NCBI GenBank assembly: GCA_902728285.1 | Contig: CACVBU010000363.1 | Span: 310,001 to 374,000 of the forward strand | DNA from: Clytia hemisphaerica | Lineage: Eukaryota; Cnidaria; Hydrozoa; Leptothecata; Clytiidae | Direction: 5' to 3' | DNA: 64,000 nucleotides | Shown: positions 35,868 through 49,000 of the stretch, piece after piece | How positions within the stretch are numbered: position 1 is the first letter of the stretch | Layout: the number at the start of each line of letters is the position of its first letter | Translations under genes and position numbers: made by a program | The notes under the pieces: generated by a model | The model's input: the letters and a program-made list of their open reading frames with translations, nothing else | The model's database searches: none | Told to the model about the DNA's origin: nothing

Positions 35868-37509
35868 GAGTCTGTTAAATGACGCGCCTTACGCGCCCAC
35901 GCGCCTTCCATTTATTGACGCGCCCACGCGCCCACGCGCCTTACGCGCCCACGCGCCTTACGCGCCCACGCGCCTTACGCGCCCACGCGCCTTACGCGCC
36001 CACGCGCCTTACGCGCCCACGCGCCTTACGCGCCCACGCGCCTTACACGCCCACGCGCCTCACGCGCCCACACGCCCTACGCGTCCTACGCGCCTGAAAT
36101 TTCGACGCGCCTTTAAGTTTTGACGCACCTTCTTAGAGGATTTTTTCATCTGCAAGTTGCGAGTTGCGAGTTACGAGTTGCATTTAGAACCACGAGTTAC
36201 GAGTTACTTTTCACGAGTTACGAGTTACGAGTTGCATTTTAACACACAAAATTCGCGAGTTGCAAATTGAAAGTGCGAGTTGCAAAACAAAAAACGACTT
36301 GGAAGTGCTCTAAATTTGGTTGGAAGGGTAGAGTTTTAGGACCTAGGATCTGAAGATCCAAAATTGAAATGGCCCAAAATCGACTTTCTCGCAAGAACTC
36401 CAAATTCGAAAAACGAGAAAACAAGCTAAATTCCCAATAAATTTTGACCATGATTGTAGAACAGCCCATTTGAAAGCTATTGAAGCTTGAATAGGGTGTC
36501 AATTTCTATCCTTTTGTTTTATCAGCATCAAATTTATAAGTGACAAAACCTTTGCCGGAGTTGTTCAAAGAAGCTTTATATATGACCATCAGATCATTAT
36601 TTCATTAAAATAAGTGATTTTATCAAAATAAGGACAATGGAATATTTAATTAGAACTGTATCTCTAAAACTGCCTTTCCCAGTGTTTGCTTTTTGAAAAT
36701 ATTTATCTATTTATATCAAAGGCACCTCATTCGGTACAATTAAAATATTTGGTTTAATAAAGCTTGCAGGTATCACACTTAAGGCCCTTTAAGTAGCTTG
36801 TCAATAATTTCATCAAAAAGTGTCACTTTGTCAAGAAAATGAAAGGTAATGTCCACGTTATTAAAAGCAACATTAAAAAATGTTTCTCCTGGAAGACGCA
36901 CGCGCATTTCCTTTCAAAACTTAAAGTTATTTAATGCTCTGTTCATACAAAAATGAGCGAAAAGATGTATGATTTGAGTGGTTACACAACTTTAGTCACA
37001 AAAAGTAAACAGTTTGGCTGGGTTTTCCATGCTTTGCTTTGGGTTTTAAGCTTCTTTTGTCATATTATTATTTAAGGATAACAGGCTCAGACTTTTTTTT
37101 AATTTGCAACTTGCATTTTAAATTTGCAACTCGCACTTTTAGATTTGCAACTCACACTTTTAATTTGCAACTCGCACTTTCAATTTGCAACTGGCGAATT
37201 TTCTTTGTTAAAATGCATCTCGTAACTCGCAACTCGCGATTTTATTTTGTTAAAATGCAACTCGTAACTCGTAACTCGTGAAAAGTAACTCGTAACAACT
37301 CGTGGTTCTAAATGCAACTCGTAACTCGTAACTCGCAACTCACAAAAATCCTCTAAGAAGGTGCGTCAACACTTAAAGGCGCGTCGAAATTTCAGGCGCG
37401 TAGGACGCGTAGGGCGCGTGGGCGCGTAAGGCGCGTGGGCGCGTAAGGCGCGTGGGCGCGTAAGGCGCGTGGGCGCGTGGGCGCGTAAGGCGCGTCATTT
37501 AACAGACTC
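35868..37509. mobile_element. Foldback element with tandem-repeat inverted arms, 1.64 kb
   Basis: The left edge AGTCTGTTAAATGACGCG and right edge CGTCATTTAACAGACT are inverted. Each arm then holds a tandem array of the word CGCGCCCACGCGCCTTA (left 35880-36090, right 37375-37495). Next come arrays of ACGAGTTACGAGTTGC and of GTGCGAGTTGCAAA, again mirrored on the right. The 9-bp word TGTTCGAAC flanks both sides (35859-35867 and 37510-37518), a candidate target duplication, though GTTCGAAC is palindromic. The core (36500-37050) has no recognisable gene. The GC-rich arms contrast sharply with the AT-rich surroundings. Confidence 0.9.
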
Positions 37510-37519
37510 TGTTCGAACC

Positions 37520-39920
37520 ACTTCTTCACAGATTTCGTTGTCTTTGTTTCTTATCGAACGTCCCGTAGAAATTTGATCGTCTCGGTTTACACATATAAGA
37601 AAAAATTAGGAAAGAAGAGTTTAAAAAAAAAGGTTAACTTAACTAATCTCAGTTAGCGCTCTTCTACAAATGCGAGGATTATCAGAATCGAAAGGTACCA
37701 TTTTAAATATATTTTCAACGCATGCGCGCAGCTTGTCCCAAACACACTTTATAGTTTTTATTATCAAATACATCAATACAAAAAATACTTTACTTTCCAC
37801 AATCATTATTTTAACTTATAAAAATCACTTATTTTTCTTGCTTTTGTCCGCTCACATCTTACTTATAATATAAATATAACTCATCGTATAATATAAGAAA
37901 TACTCTTTTATCCTCTTCTGTTCTTTCTTAATTAAAATAATCCTTTTTTGTTTATAATTTTTTATAAAACTCCAAGTGCAAACCTCTTCCTTTAATGTTA
38001 TAATGGTCTTAGCTGGTTGTTGTCTCTCTTCTTCATTTATCATTAAGATAAATAACATACTCAGTATCTAATAACCTCTTTCCCTCATAGTCTTTTTAAT
38101 AATCTCTTTTCACATGTCGTTCAGTAGGCTGGAGACAGAACTTCGTCATTAACCTAAATCCATAATGGGCAAAGACTTTCCTAACTGAAAGTGACGCCCC
38201 CAAAATAACATAACATATGCGCGCAGCTTGTCCCAATCTGCGTGCGTAAGATATATAAAGCAGCATAAGGCGCTAGCCTGCGAAACCGTTGAGAAACTCG
38301 TTTCTCGTCTTTCTTCGCTCGCCGAGAAACACGCAGAGGTTGAGTTTTCAAAGAATATATCAAACCTCTGAAGACCAATAATGGAAATTTTATCGCGCAT
38401 GTGTCAATCTAATCACTGTAGAAAGACCCAGAAACCCCCAAGTGTAATTGAAATGAGTTTCTTTAAAAAGAAATCTTTTACATGATCCCCAAATGTATAA
38501 CAGTAATTACAGTAACTTTTAATTATTGAAATGTCACCTTTAATTGTTATGATTCTCTATCACTGACTCTTTTTAAAAAGCATTGATGACATTTCTGAGT
38601 TGTGTGTTCAACATAACAACGACGGGAGTAAAATCTAGAAATATCAACTTTGAACCTCATCGACCTCATCCAAGATCTTGGATCATGGTTACTTTTCTCT
38701 GCGTTGATTGCGCGCTGAATAGAATCTGGATTGGTCGGCACAAGTCATTATATGATGATATCGACCTGTGCTTTTCACGGTATCTTTTAAGGTACGTGTA
38801 CACCTTTTTTCCGATTTTTTGTCAAAAAAAATTTTTTTCGGTCAAAGTGGAAGCAAAGTTACTGGATTTCATTTTGGTAAAATCACGATCTTAAAATCTT
38901 TTTTTGATCCAGAGTTATAACCATTTAAATTTCAAAACAAAGTTCGTCTTATGATGGACTATTTACTCAAATAATTGTCTCTTTCGGAAACAACAAAGAC
39001 AAAAGAGAGAATTCAGCTGATGTTTATTCTCACCTCTATTGAATAGTAATATTTTTGACACATTTCACTGATTACTCAAATAAACAGCAATTATCTGGTT
39101 AAAAATTTCAAATTGATGTAGAAAAAAATGAAATTTTACCACACCATACTACTTTTAACGAAGTTAAAGTCACCCATAGCATTTAGATATCGACTTCATT
39201 CTTTTTTTATGAGATTCCCAAAAGATCAAACTTAAAAAGTGTCTTAGGATTTTATTTCTAACCGAGTTGTTTTTCCTCAATTTACAGATAACTGAAAAAA
39301 TCACATTTAAATTTACTTTTTTATCGATATTTTTACATAATTAATTTCGCTTAGCGAAAGTATTACGATAGCCTTCCGTGTATGTACCTCTGTATAGATG
39401 GCGAGACATTTTTTGGGGCGCAAATTATGGCGTGGGCGTTTGGCTGCGGGCGTACTACGGGCAATATTCTGAAGGTGGACTCACTCACAAAGATAAAAAG
39501 TGATAAAAACAGGGCTTTTCTTAATAAATAAAATACGCTAGGCGAAGTAACCAAGTTTTTGTAAACATTCATGTATCGTGAGAACTTTTTAAATGGCTGC
39601 TTGATTATTATTGCACATGCTTTTGTGCTTTTGAAACTTGCTGCTGCTGTATAAATTTTAATCATGTTTTCTGGTCCTTTGTAGAGTGTTTAAAGAGGTT
39701 TAATATTTGTTTACTACTAAGTATTTTATGTTTGTGTAGTTAGTGAATGCACCAACAAATTGATCATGCTCAGTAAGTAGGAGTTAATTTTCCACAACAA
39801 ACAACAACATTATTAACCCTCTCTTCTCTTCTTCTCCAAAACTACAAACAGCACAGGTATGATCTTTTTCCTTTTTTCACCAGATAGTTATGTGTTAATA
39901 GTGAAACCAGTCAGTTTTAG
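37520..39920. other. Intergenic stretch
   Basis: No gene is supported; frames at 38149-38400, 38583-38894 and 39363-39665 lack motifs and splice context. At 39143-39185 is a word GAAGTTAAAGTCACCCATAGC that recurs inverted at 41827. Confidence 0.5.
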
Positions 39921-39923
39921 CAA

Positions 39924-40162
39924 GTACCGTGAAGTCGGGTAACTTGCATCAGTGGAGGCTAACTTATTGCATAGGCATCAAATGACTGACCCATCATCAA
40001 AGCAGCAAAATTTCAAAACAAATGAACTCCACTTGCAGCTCTAGCCTACCATTTTTGTTTTGATTTAACTTTGTATTTTAATGACCAAACGGGTCATTCA
40101 TTTGAAGGCTATGCATGTTAGCCTCCACTGATGCAAGTTGTTTGTTACCCGATCTCACAGTA
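39924..40162. mobile_element. Inverted-repeat MITE, 239 bp
   Basis: The ~75-bp arms share CGGGTAAC, CTTGCATCAGTGGAGGCTAA, TGCATAG and CAAATGA, with small indels. Non-coding. Confidence 0.85.
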
Positions 40163-40929
40163 TTTCTTAGAAATCATGTCAATTGTGAATTGAAATTCAG
40201 CAATCATTTTTGTATAATCGAAACAACCCTGCCTAGACACTGCCGTACAGTGTCATTGTACCGTGATTTACGGTGGGTAAGGTGGGGTGTACAGTAGATT
40301 TCAAATTAACCTATTTTCACCGCCGTACAAAGGACATTTAGATCCAGCCCCACCGTACACCACTGCACAATGTACAACGGTCCCTCGTTAATGATGACAG
40401 TTTTTTATCCGATGAAGTTTGATTGGTGTTCGATGAGTTTTGTTAGTAAAAGTTCCAGCTTCCCAATGGGATGATAGATATTGGCTCGCTCTTTAAGCTT
40501 TAGTGTGGGCGTCTGCTATTAAGCCGTCGAAATGTAAAAAGAATGGGCAACAAGGTAATAAATCAAACTAATCAAGCTTCAATCAAACTAATCAAGCTTC
40601 AATCAAACTTCACCGATCTTGATACACCTCTTGCTAATTAGGATTTTCACTTTGAATCATGGTACCGTTGTTTGTATAAGATTCCCATTTCCGCACCAAG
40701 ATTCTTGTCTGCTTGTTACTTTTCTGGAATCTTTCCCCTACAGTATATATTTTTCACGGGATGAACGGCAAGAGATTGGGGTGGGTTTGTTTAAAGCAGT
40801 TATAAAGGAGTCAAAGGTTAATCTCAAGGAGTATTAAAGTTGGCTAGTTTTTACCCTGCAATTTTCTAGTCCAGAAGCTGGAGTTCAACTACTCCACTGC
40901 TTTTTGCCTTTAATGGGCTCTTCCAGAAA

Positions 40930-41160
40930 ATGTCTGTACATGGGGGTGGAGGATATAGTGTCTGGAGGGGGGGGGGGGGTAGTGAAAAATCTACAAAATT
41001 TGCCCTGTCCTGGGGGGGGGGGGTAAACTTGCTCTCAATGGGATCAACTGATGCTTGTCCGGGGCGGGGGGGGTTAGACCTGCTGTCCGGGGGATCAAAA
41101 GTCACAATGTCCAGGGGGGGGGTTTCCAAAAAATGTTATATCCTTTACCCCCCCCATATT
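40930..41160. repeat. Poly-G-rich repeat
   Basis: Five G-runs of 7-14 bases (for example around 40966, 41013, 41065 and 41115) are spaced by CT-containing linkers, with a C-run at 41147. The G-rich strand could form quadruplexes. The overlapping glycine-rich frames on both strands are artefacts. Confidence 0.8.
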
Positions 41161-42040
41161 CAATTTCTTTCTGGAAAAGTCCAATGATCTTGATGGTGGT
41201 GGGCCATCATTCATATCAGAAAGCGAAGATAGTATACAACAGATTTTTCTGACTAGCCATTTTTCTCAATTTTAGATAAATTCTACTGTTTATAGAGAGA
41301 AGTAGATATAAACTTTGCGCAAGTGAAAGAGGTCTTTATCACAAGTTCCTTCAAAGCACAAAATGAGGGTTCTGGCATCAAATAATGAAAAGTTCATTTT
41401 TTCTTCTTCATTTTCAAAAAAATTTAAAATTATTTTTTCTCAAAGTATATTGCAGTTCTCTGAATTATTCTGAATTGAAATTGTTTACGCTTTATAGAGT
41501 GGAATTCTTTAGTCACATTTTTAAGGAATCTTTTTTTTAATGGATTGAGATTTTTCATTAAAAAAACATGGTATCTATGACCTGTATGTACAATACATTG
41601 TGTATATTTTGTGTAACGCTTCATTCAAAATGCATAATGCTGCAGGAGTCACGTTTCACGCATCTTCGTCGTTGATGTTCAAGTATTATGCGAAATTTTC
41701 GACTTTAAGTCGTCTTGTTTAGGATTTAAATAGTTAAAGTCAATTCCAAAAAAAATCCCAAGACAATTTTTTAGTTCAATCTATTGGGAACATAGTATCG
41801 AAATTATTTTTTCAAAATTCAAAAGCTATGGGTGACTTTAACTTCTTTGAAGTAGGTAAGGTTAAAATTTTTAAGATTTTAATTATATCCTGCCCAGTTT
41901 TTTAAATTCAGCTGAAACTTTTACCATTAGAAAGAGAATATTATTGGCTTTCAGAAAATATATACTCTTGATATATAAAAATTTGTTGTTCTAAAGATAT
42001 GATCAATCAGAAGCAGCCACCGACCTAAAATTTGCAAATA

Positions 42041-42692
42041 TCTGTTCTGATTTGCCAGCTGGAAGGATTTCCACGAAATTAAGAACAGTTCCTCGTTTTC
42101 CAGGCGAGAAATTTTTACTTCAGAACAGTTATATTTTTCCAGCTAGGAGGTAAAAAAACTTTCAGAACAGATACGAAATTACCAGGCGATTGATTTTACG
42201 CGTGTTAACTGTTCTTATCTACCAGGGCTGACAAAATCTTATAAGAACAGATCGCTAAATTCCAGCTTGACATTGAAGGACTTTTAAGAACAGAAACTTA
42301 ATTTCCAGCTAACAGTTCGAACAGATCCACAATTTCCAGATGTTTTGTAGAACAGATGGAGAATTTTCAGCTGCCACTCCAGGCAACCACATTCAGGACT
42401 TTTTTTAAATTCCCTCAGAACAGATAGGAAATTCTTAGACACGTTATTTATAAATATAATATATCAGACTATTTTTTCATAAGAACAGATCATATTTTTC
42501 CAGCTGGTCCCAATCTTCAGTAGAACAGATCATATTTTTCCAGCTGGTCCCAATCTTCAGTAGAACAGACCATATTTTTCCAGCTGGTCCCAATCTTCAG
42601 TAGAACAGACCACTTTTTTCCAGCAGACTTTTTTCTTTAGTTCGGTAAGAACAGACCGCCATATCCAGCTGGAACGTGCCTTCAGAACAGAT
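42041..42692. repeat. Array of ~16 bipartite modules: AGAACAG, 11 bp, CCAG(CTGG)
   Basis: AGAACAG (CGAACAG once) occurs at 42082, 42122, 42164, 42244, 42287, 42318, 42349, 42417, 42482, 42522, 42562, 42602, 42648 and 42684; the inverted form CTGTTCT occurs at about 42042 and 42208. In nearly every direct unit an AT-rich spacer of 10-11 bp leads to CCAG, most often CCAGCTGG or CCAGCT. Four units (42482-42602) are exact 40-bp repeats; the others keep the two motifs and their spacing while the rest has diverged, and unit pitch varies from about 31 to 80 bp. It ends about 390 bp upstream of the next gene's start codon. Function unknown; a cluster of protein-binding sites is one reading. Confidence 0.85.
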
Positions 42693-43078
42693 ATTTTGAA
42701 GTCCTCCTTCGGTGGATGCTTTCGATCAATTAAAGAGAATGTGTCAAGAAAGGTGAACACATAACGAGACCGTGTTTCCCGCGCGTTTTATAACCCGATG
42801 AACCCGATTTTGCACCCGTGCGAATCCGAAGAATGTAAACAAACTTGCATGCGTGCAAAGTTCATTCACAAAAAATCTAAAACAGGATGACATGACATGA
42901 CTGAAGGACCTTGATACTCAAATCTGCTGATATTGATGATTCTTCAAGAAAATTTCAGCTCAACAACATGAAGTAATAGACAAGCTTTAATTTGATGCCA
43001 TATTGTAGAGAGATATCAAGGGAAGATAAGAGCAGCAAAGAGAAGGACACTTATCGTTTAACAAAATCATCATAGAAA

Positions 43079-46000
43079 ATGGTGTTTCAACGCACGGTTT
43101 CTAGAGCATTGCAAATTAGGCAACAGACGGTCAGAAAATCATTCATATCTTCGTCATTGTTTTTGAAAAGAAGAGATGAATCAACACAAGCAAATATAGC
43201 ATCTGAAATTCCAACAAATTGTGAATGCAAGTAAGTCCAATAACTTTATCTTTTCTCTCATCGGCGTCCTAGCCTAGGCATCATCTGTTCCATCTGGATC
43301 TGGCTTTGGCAAATAAGATTTTGCGTCAAAGTCACCTATACTTTAGATAGATTTAATTTCTATAGATTAAAATTCAAAGCATTTTCTGGTCGTATTATTC
43401 AGGCCGGCCAAAAATGGCCAAATATTCTTTTGACCAAAAAATTGATGCTCAGGCCAAGTTTGTGTCACAAAATTTTGGAATTTTCTCCTTGAAAAGCTGG
43501 TCCGAACAAGCCCTGTAAGGTCCCGCAAGCAAAATGAGTGGCCCAAAAAATATTGTGGGTCAGTGTCACAAGTTGTGTGTATTTTAGCTAGAAACAGTTA
43601 GATAAAAATGCTAAAAAAACCTTGCTCTCTTTTCTGGACGTATATATAACTAAAAATCAGTAATTGTTTTATTGAGAAAATTGTTGATTGAGCAAACTAA
43701 AATTGAAAATTGCTGTTTTTTGGCAATATTCTTAAGTTCAGGGAGAGATTTCAACAACACACTGGGTTCAAGTAAGTTAGGAATCAAGGAGATTTGATGT
43801 AGATTTAAAATTGGTAAATAAAAGTAAGCACCATTGAAAAAGTGGGCGGGGTCTTTTGTTGTCTACTGTATATCAAAAAAATTGTTCTTCATTGCTTCTG
43901 GCCATTTTCACTGGCTTTCATGGTGCTGAGTGTTGGTTTCTGTGCTACTTTGTAACACTTTTCATTTAATGGCCTTATGGTTTAGCGCTTTTTTAAAAGT
44001 TCAATTGAATTTAAAACTGATGTGTGATTGTGTCCGATTTATTATTCAGAGTGACAGGAGAAGGGTCGGAGCCAAACTATGCTAGAACTGATGAAACCGC
44101 AGACGAGATAATCATTCATTCTCCAGAACCTTTCGCTACCAAACATGGTGGAATACTGCCAGATGTCAATATTGCATATGAAGCTTGGGGTCAATTGAAT
44201 AATGAAAAGGATAATGTTATCTTATTGAATCATGGCTTGTCTGCCAGCTCGCATGCTAAAACCAACAGTGTAAGTATTTCGACATTTCAAGGTTTCAATA
44301 TTTTGAATACTGCTTTTTAACATTGGAAATGGTAGAATATCTATATGCAATTATTTTTCTTTGATTATCTTATATCTCTTCTAGCAATGGCATAGGGCAA
44401 ATAAAACTATAGATTAATGTGTTCATTTTTATTTATTTCTGCTCTGCTCTACAAGAGAATCCATATTCTTTATCACAGGACTTGTTTTGTAAGAACTTTT
44501 CTCTCCTTGTCATGTTTTATTTATTAGTTTATAACTTGTTTGATGTGTGTAATGTCATGCTAGACATATCAATCAGATCATATTTTCTTTTTTAATTGAT
44601 AATCTTTTTTGAAAGACTATATCACATGTCAACTCACATGTTTCTGAAAGATTCCACGTGATCAGTCAGCAATTTTCTTGTTTGGGTTCTTAAAAACCTG
44701 TAAATAATGACTTGCAATTTGATTGAGGTAATAACTTTACATTTCATTTCAGAATCTGTTATCTTTAATGGCACTTGTTAATAAGTGACCCTAAGTCTAT
44801 AGTAACAATAAAAACAGATCATTTTATTGAAAGAATTTTGAAGAGCTAGAAATTAAATTATCACGAAAAGACACCATCCAGTACGTTTATGAACAACTCT
44901 CTTCAATACATGCAATAGAAAAAGGCCTCGGCCGTTTAGGAAAGTACCATAATCCATCAATGACATTTCATTATAATGGTAATGATTTTATAAGAGTTCT
45001 GATCAATGTCGATTTACAAACGAAATGATACAGTAGAGCATCACCTTATTGTCGGTCCACTTTTACAAGATGGATGTATAGCCCAAAAATAATCTTCTAT
45101 TTGGATTTTTAATTAAAAAAATTGTGATCGGTGTTAAAGGAATATTTTGAAGTCTCTTATACTATCATTTTCAACCAACGCTAAAAAGTTAAAAAGAAAT
45201 GTTACAATTTTCTAAAACATCTTGTACTGTATAATAATATATTGTAACTTTGACAGTACATGCATTTACAGAAATAGTTTCAGACTACATCTTTTTCCTT
45301 AGAACAACCCAATCTCAGCAAATGGCTGGTGGGAGAAATTTATTGGACCCGGACTTTCAATCGATACCAATAAATTCTACGTCATTTGTGTCAACCATTT
45401 AGGAAGTTGTTTTGGGACATCGTAAGTGAACTAGTCAATCACCTGTATTTCGACCCCATCTTTAACACAATTTAACACGTTTAAAACATTGGACCTGTTA
45501 TGACCAAAGTTTATGAATCTGACTGCAACTTCTTTTTTATTGTTGCGTGAGTACAGCCGGTTCATACATGTTTTTTTTATAAGAACGAACTATATAACAC
45601 AAGGCTTCGATGACCAAAATGTTAAGAACATGTTAAGAACATTTTAAGGCTTTGCGGACTCTTAAAACATCAGATTTCTTTGGAAAATGGCCAAAAATGT
45701 TCGGAAGAATATCCGAAGGCTTCAAAAAATTTTGATGTTCTTGTAAAAAAACGTGTATGTACACATCTTTTTTCAAATTTAATTAATATTATGATCTTTG
45801 AATATCGTAATTATATATATTGATTACCAAAATGTATTGGGACTCTCTTCGCAACAATTTTTTACTTTTTAATGTATTTTTGCATAGGATCCACCCCCCC
45901 AGCGATTTGGGGGTACCTAAAAAAAAAGTGTTAAAAAAGCCAGGTACCTGGAAATATTCTTAAATTTAGGGGGTACCTGATATATTTGGGGGTACGTTTT

Positions 46001-49000
46001 TGTATGAAGTCATCACCCTTGAATTCTTTGAAACCCTTGAAAAGTCAATATTATTTTGGGGACCCTTGAAATGCTAGATTTATACCCATGAAACCCTTGA
46101 AATGCCAAATTATGTGGCCATTTTCAGCCATTTAACTTTCAGAAATACAAAATTCTTCCCATTGCGTGGGATACAAACATCACAGTGACTTAAAAATGAG
46201 AAAACATACCTTTGGAACCCCTGAGACTCAAGGGGATATTCCACGCTCATTCTTAGGGGGTTTACCTTTTAACCCGTTAAGTGCCACTGGAATTATATGA
46301 GATTGGCAGGTCTGGGTGATAGAATGGGTGGTTGTAAAATTATCAATTATCAGCCAATTTAAGGGCCCTCCTTTACACAAAAATTGAAAATTCAACCTTT
46401 CTCCTTTTGTTGACAGATTTCCTTGAAATCTTTGAAAACTAGCAAAGATCAACTATAAACCCTAGAAACCCTTGAAAGTTGTGGTATACAAAAATCTCTT
46501 AAAACCCTGGAAAATTATAGTCAAAAATGACACCCTTGAATTTGTTGAAAAAGAAGTGCTGGCCGCCGGGTAACTCAAAGTTGGGGGGGGGGTTACTTTA
46601 GAATTCTAAAAATTTTGGGGGTACCAAAATGATTGGGGGTACCTAAATTTTTTTGGGGGTACCTGAACCCTGGAGGACCCTATGTTTTGAGAATTCTGAA
46701 ATGTTTTTTCTGCAAAACGCTCCAGATTTGTTAGCCTGTCAGAATAAGAGGGCAGCTTTTCGTTAGACCTGGTGTTACCCATCCAATAAGATTCGTAAAA
46801 AGATTTACAAAAGAATCATTGTTCTTTATCGCCATGTTTCAGGGCTAGTGAAATCAAATTATAGTTTGTAAAACGCTTTGATTAAGCTGAAAATTTTTCA
46901 CCTCGTTTTATTTTAGGGGTCCATCCACAATTAATACCACCAGTGGCAAGGTAAGACCCCTGAATGATGTGCAAATCTGTGATCCCTTTAACTACAGTAC
47001 ATACTTTAATCGGATTAACTTTCGCGAGATTAAGTTTCGCTATTTCGCGAATTTTTGCCATTTTCGCGAAATTAAAACTCGCGAAAACGTGTGAGATTCC
47101 TGACTCGCGAAATTAAATCCACCACAAAATTTTTTAAATCGCATATTCGGCGGAGAAACCAGTCCAAAGTCACCATTTTTGGCAAAAAAAGGCTTTTTTT
47201 CAGCTGTTTCCAGGCTTATTCGCGAAATTAAATCCACGCGAAGTTTTTCAAAACCCTGACTCGCGAAATTAAATCCAGAAAATTTCGCAATATTTTTCGC
47301 TCGCGAAATTTAATCTCGCAAAATTTAATCTCGCAAAATTTAATCTCGTGAAATTTAATCCGATTAAAGTAGTCCTCATATACAGGAGAAAAATAAAGGG
47401 TCAAATCTCTTCCCCGTCTCTCGCGTCTACAACTAACGGAAAAAAAATAATAACATCGGTGTTGCCTTTCATTATATTTTTTTAAACGTCTCTTTTATAA
47501 GAACAAACTATATAAGAACTTATTAGAAGGCTTCATGCAGCTTCGCGGACTCTAAAGCACTCAATTTCTTAAAAAAATGGACAAAAAATACTCACAAAAT
47601 GGTGAAAATAAGAACACATTAAAAACAGAGCTTGAAACGCGTAAAAGTTAAGAACACCCGAAGACTTCAAAATTTTTGAATGTTCTTATGAAAAAATACG
47701 CATATTTTATACAGTAAAACCTCTAATTAACGGACACTCTAAAAAGCGGACACCTCTGATTAGCGGACAATTTCATTTTCCCCGGCCGTTTCCTAGTCAA
47801 ATCCTCATAAAAAAGTTTCTAAAAGGCGGACACTCAATTAGCGGACCCTCTGATAAGCGGACAGATTTTTTTCGCACGAAATGGCCAAAACCCCTATTTT
47901 AGCCCTCCAATTAGCGATCATTGAATATCAAACGGGTCACAGACGTCCAAAAATCGAAAAAAAAAATTTTAAATATTTTTATTTCAAGCACTTGTTAGTC
48001 TTATTATTAAAATTATTTCTACAAATTTCCAGTTTTCCCTTGACCCATTCAACGAATTTAGGTGGACCAAAGAAATCATAAATCACTGGTACTTCAAGTC
48101 CGTACCCACCACCTCGATTTAACCTCTTGCCAGTCACTCGATGTCTGATTCCAGTGTTTAATACTTAAAAAAAAAGGATAAGTACTTTAGACCCCAATTT
48201 TATATTTTCGACACCCTGGGATGGCCTAATTTCAAAATTGGAGCTCCGGGATCAAAAGTTTCTAAAGGCGGACACTTCTAATTAGCGGACACTAACCCCT
48301 TTCGCCGACGGTGTCCGCTAATTAGAGGTTCCACTGTATTTTATATTAATCAGAAAATTGAAAATTAAAAGAAATGCCAGCGTTTTCTGCTTTAACAATC
48401 TAATTATCGCTCTACATAACAGATTTTTAAAGCTATTTCCCACCCGATATTTTTTTCTTTCCTTCGTTTAGCATTTCGGATCAGATTTCCCGATCGTCAC
48501 AATAGAAGATATGGTTCGAGTTCAGTTTAGATTACTTGATATATTTGGAATCGAAAAGGTAATTTATATTTTACAAATCATTTCTTCTCAAAGAATTTCT
48601 CAAAATTCAGTGTAAAATGGTATTTCCCATCCGTCACTTTAGGAAAGTAAAAACTGACTGTCCTTTCTTTATAAAATTGTGCTGGTTATAAAAATGTCCA
48701 AAGAAAGTATTAGCACAAATTTCTGAACTATGATAACGCACTAACTGACGAATGCTTGAAAGAGCAGGAAACTTTTAAGTATTAGGAAAAAAAATTTCTT
48801 CTTTCATTTCTGAACTATGATAACGCTCTACCAGGGTATAGAGCACTCTTTAAAATTTAAATTCAGTCATACAATAAAATTATATATCTATATTTTTTTA
48901 GGTTCACGCATCAGTGGGTGCTTCCCTCGGTGGAAAATCATCACTTTTGAGTCCAGCACTTTTTCCTGATCGTATTAACAGGTATTCCAACTGTGGTTTT

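Larger units (their letters stand above)
39143..41865. repeat. Widely spaced inverted repeat (GAAGTTAAAGTCACCCATAG)
   Basis: About 45 bp around GAAGTTAAAGTCACCCATAG (39160) appears in reverse complement at 41827-41850. It may be the two ends of one 2.7-kb non-autonomous transposon or simply two opposite copies of a short repeat. Confidence 0.45.

Noticed and set aside
35879..36097. 72-codon frame of Arg/Leu/Pro/Ala/His repeats
   Set aside because: Translation of the GC-rich tandem array in the foldback arm.
40866..41252. Proline/glycine-rich frames on both strands
   Set aside because: Produced by G- and C-runs of a poly-G repeat.
42041..42692. Possible CRISPR-like array
   Set aside because: The conserved parts are short and split, spacing varies, and the context is eukaryotic; not CRISPR.
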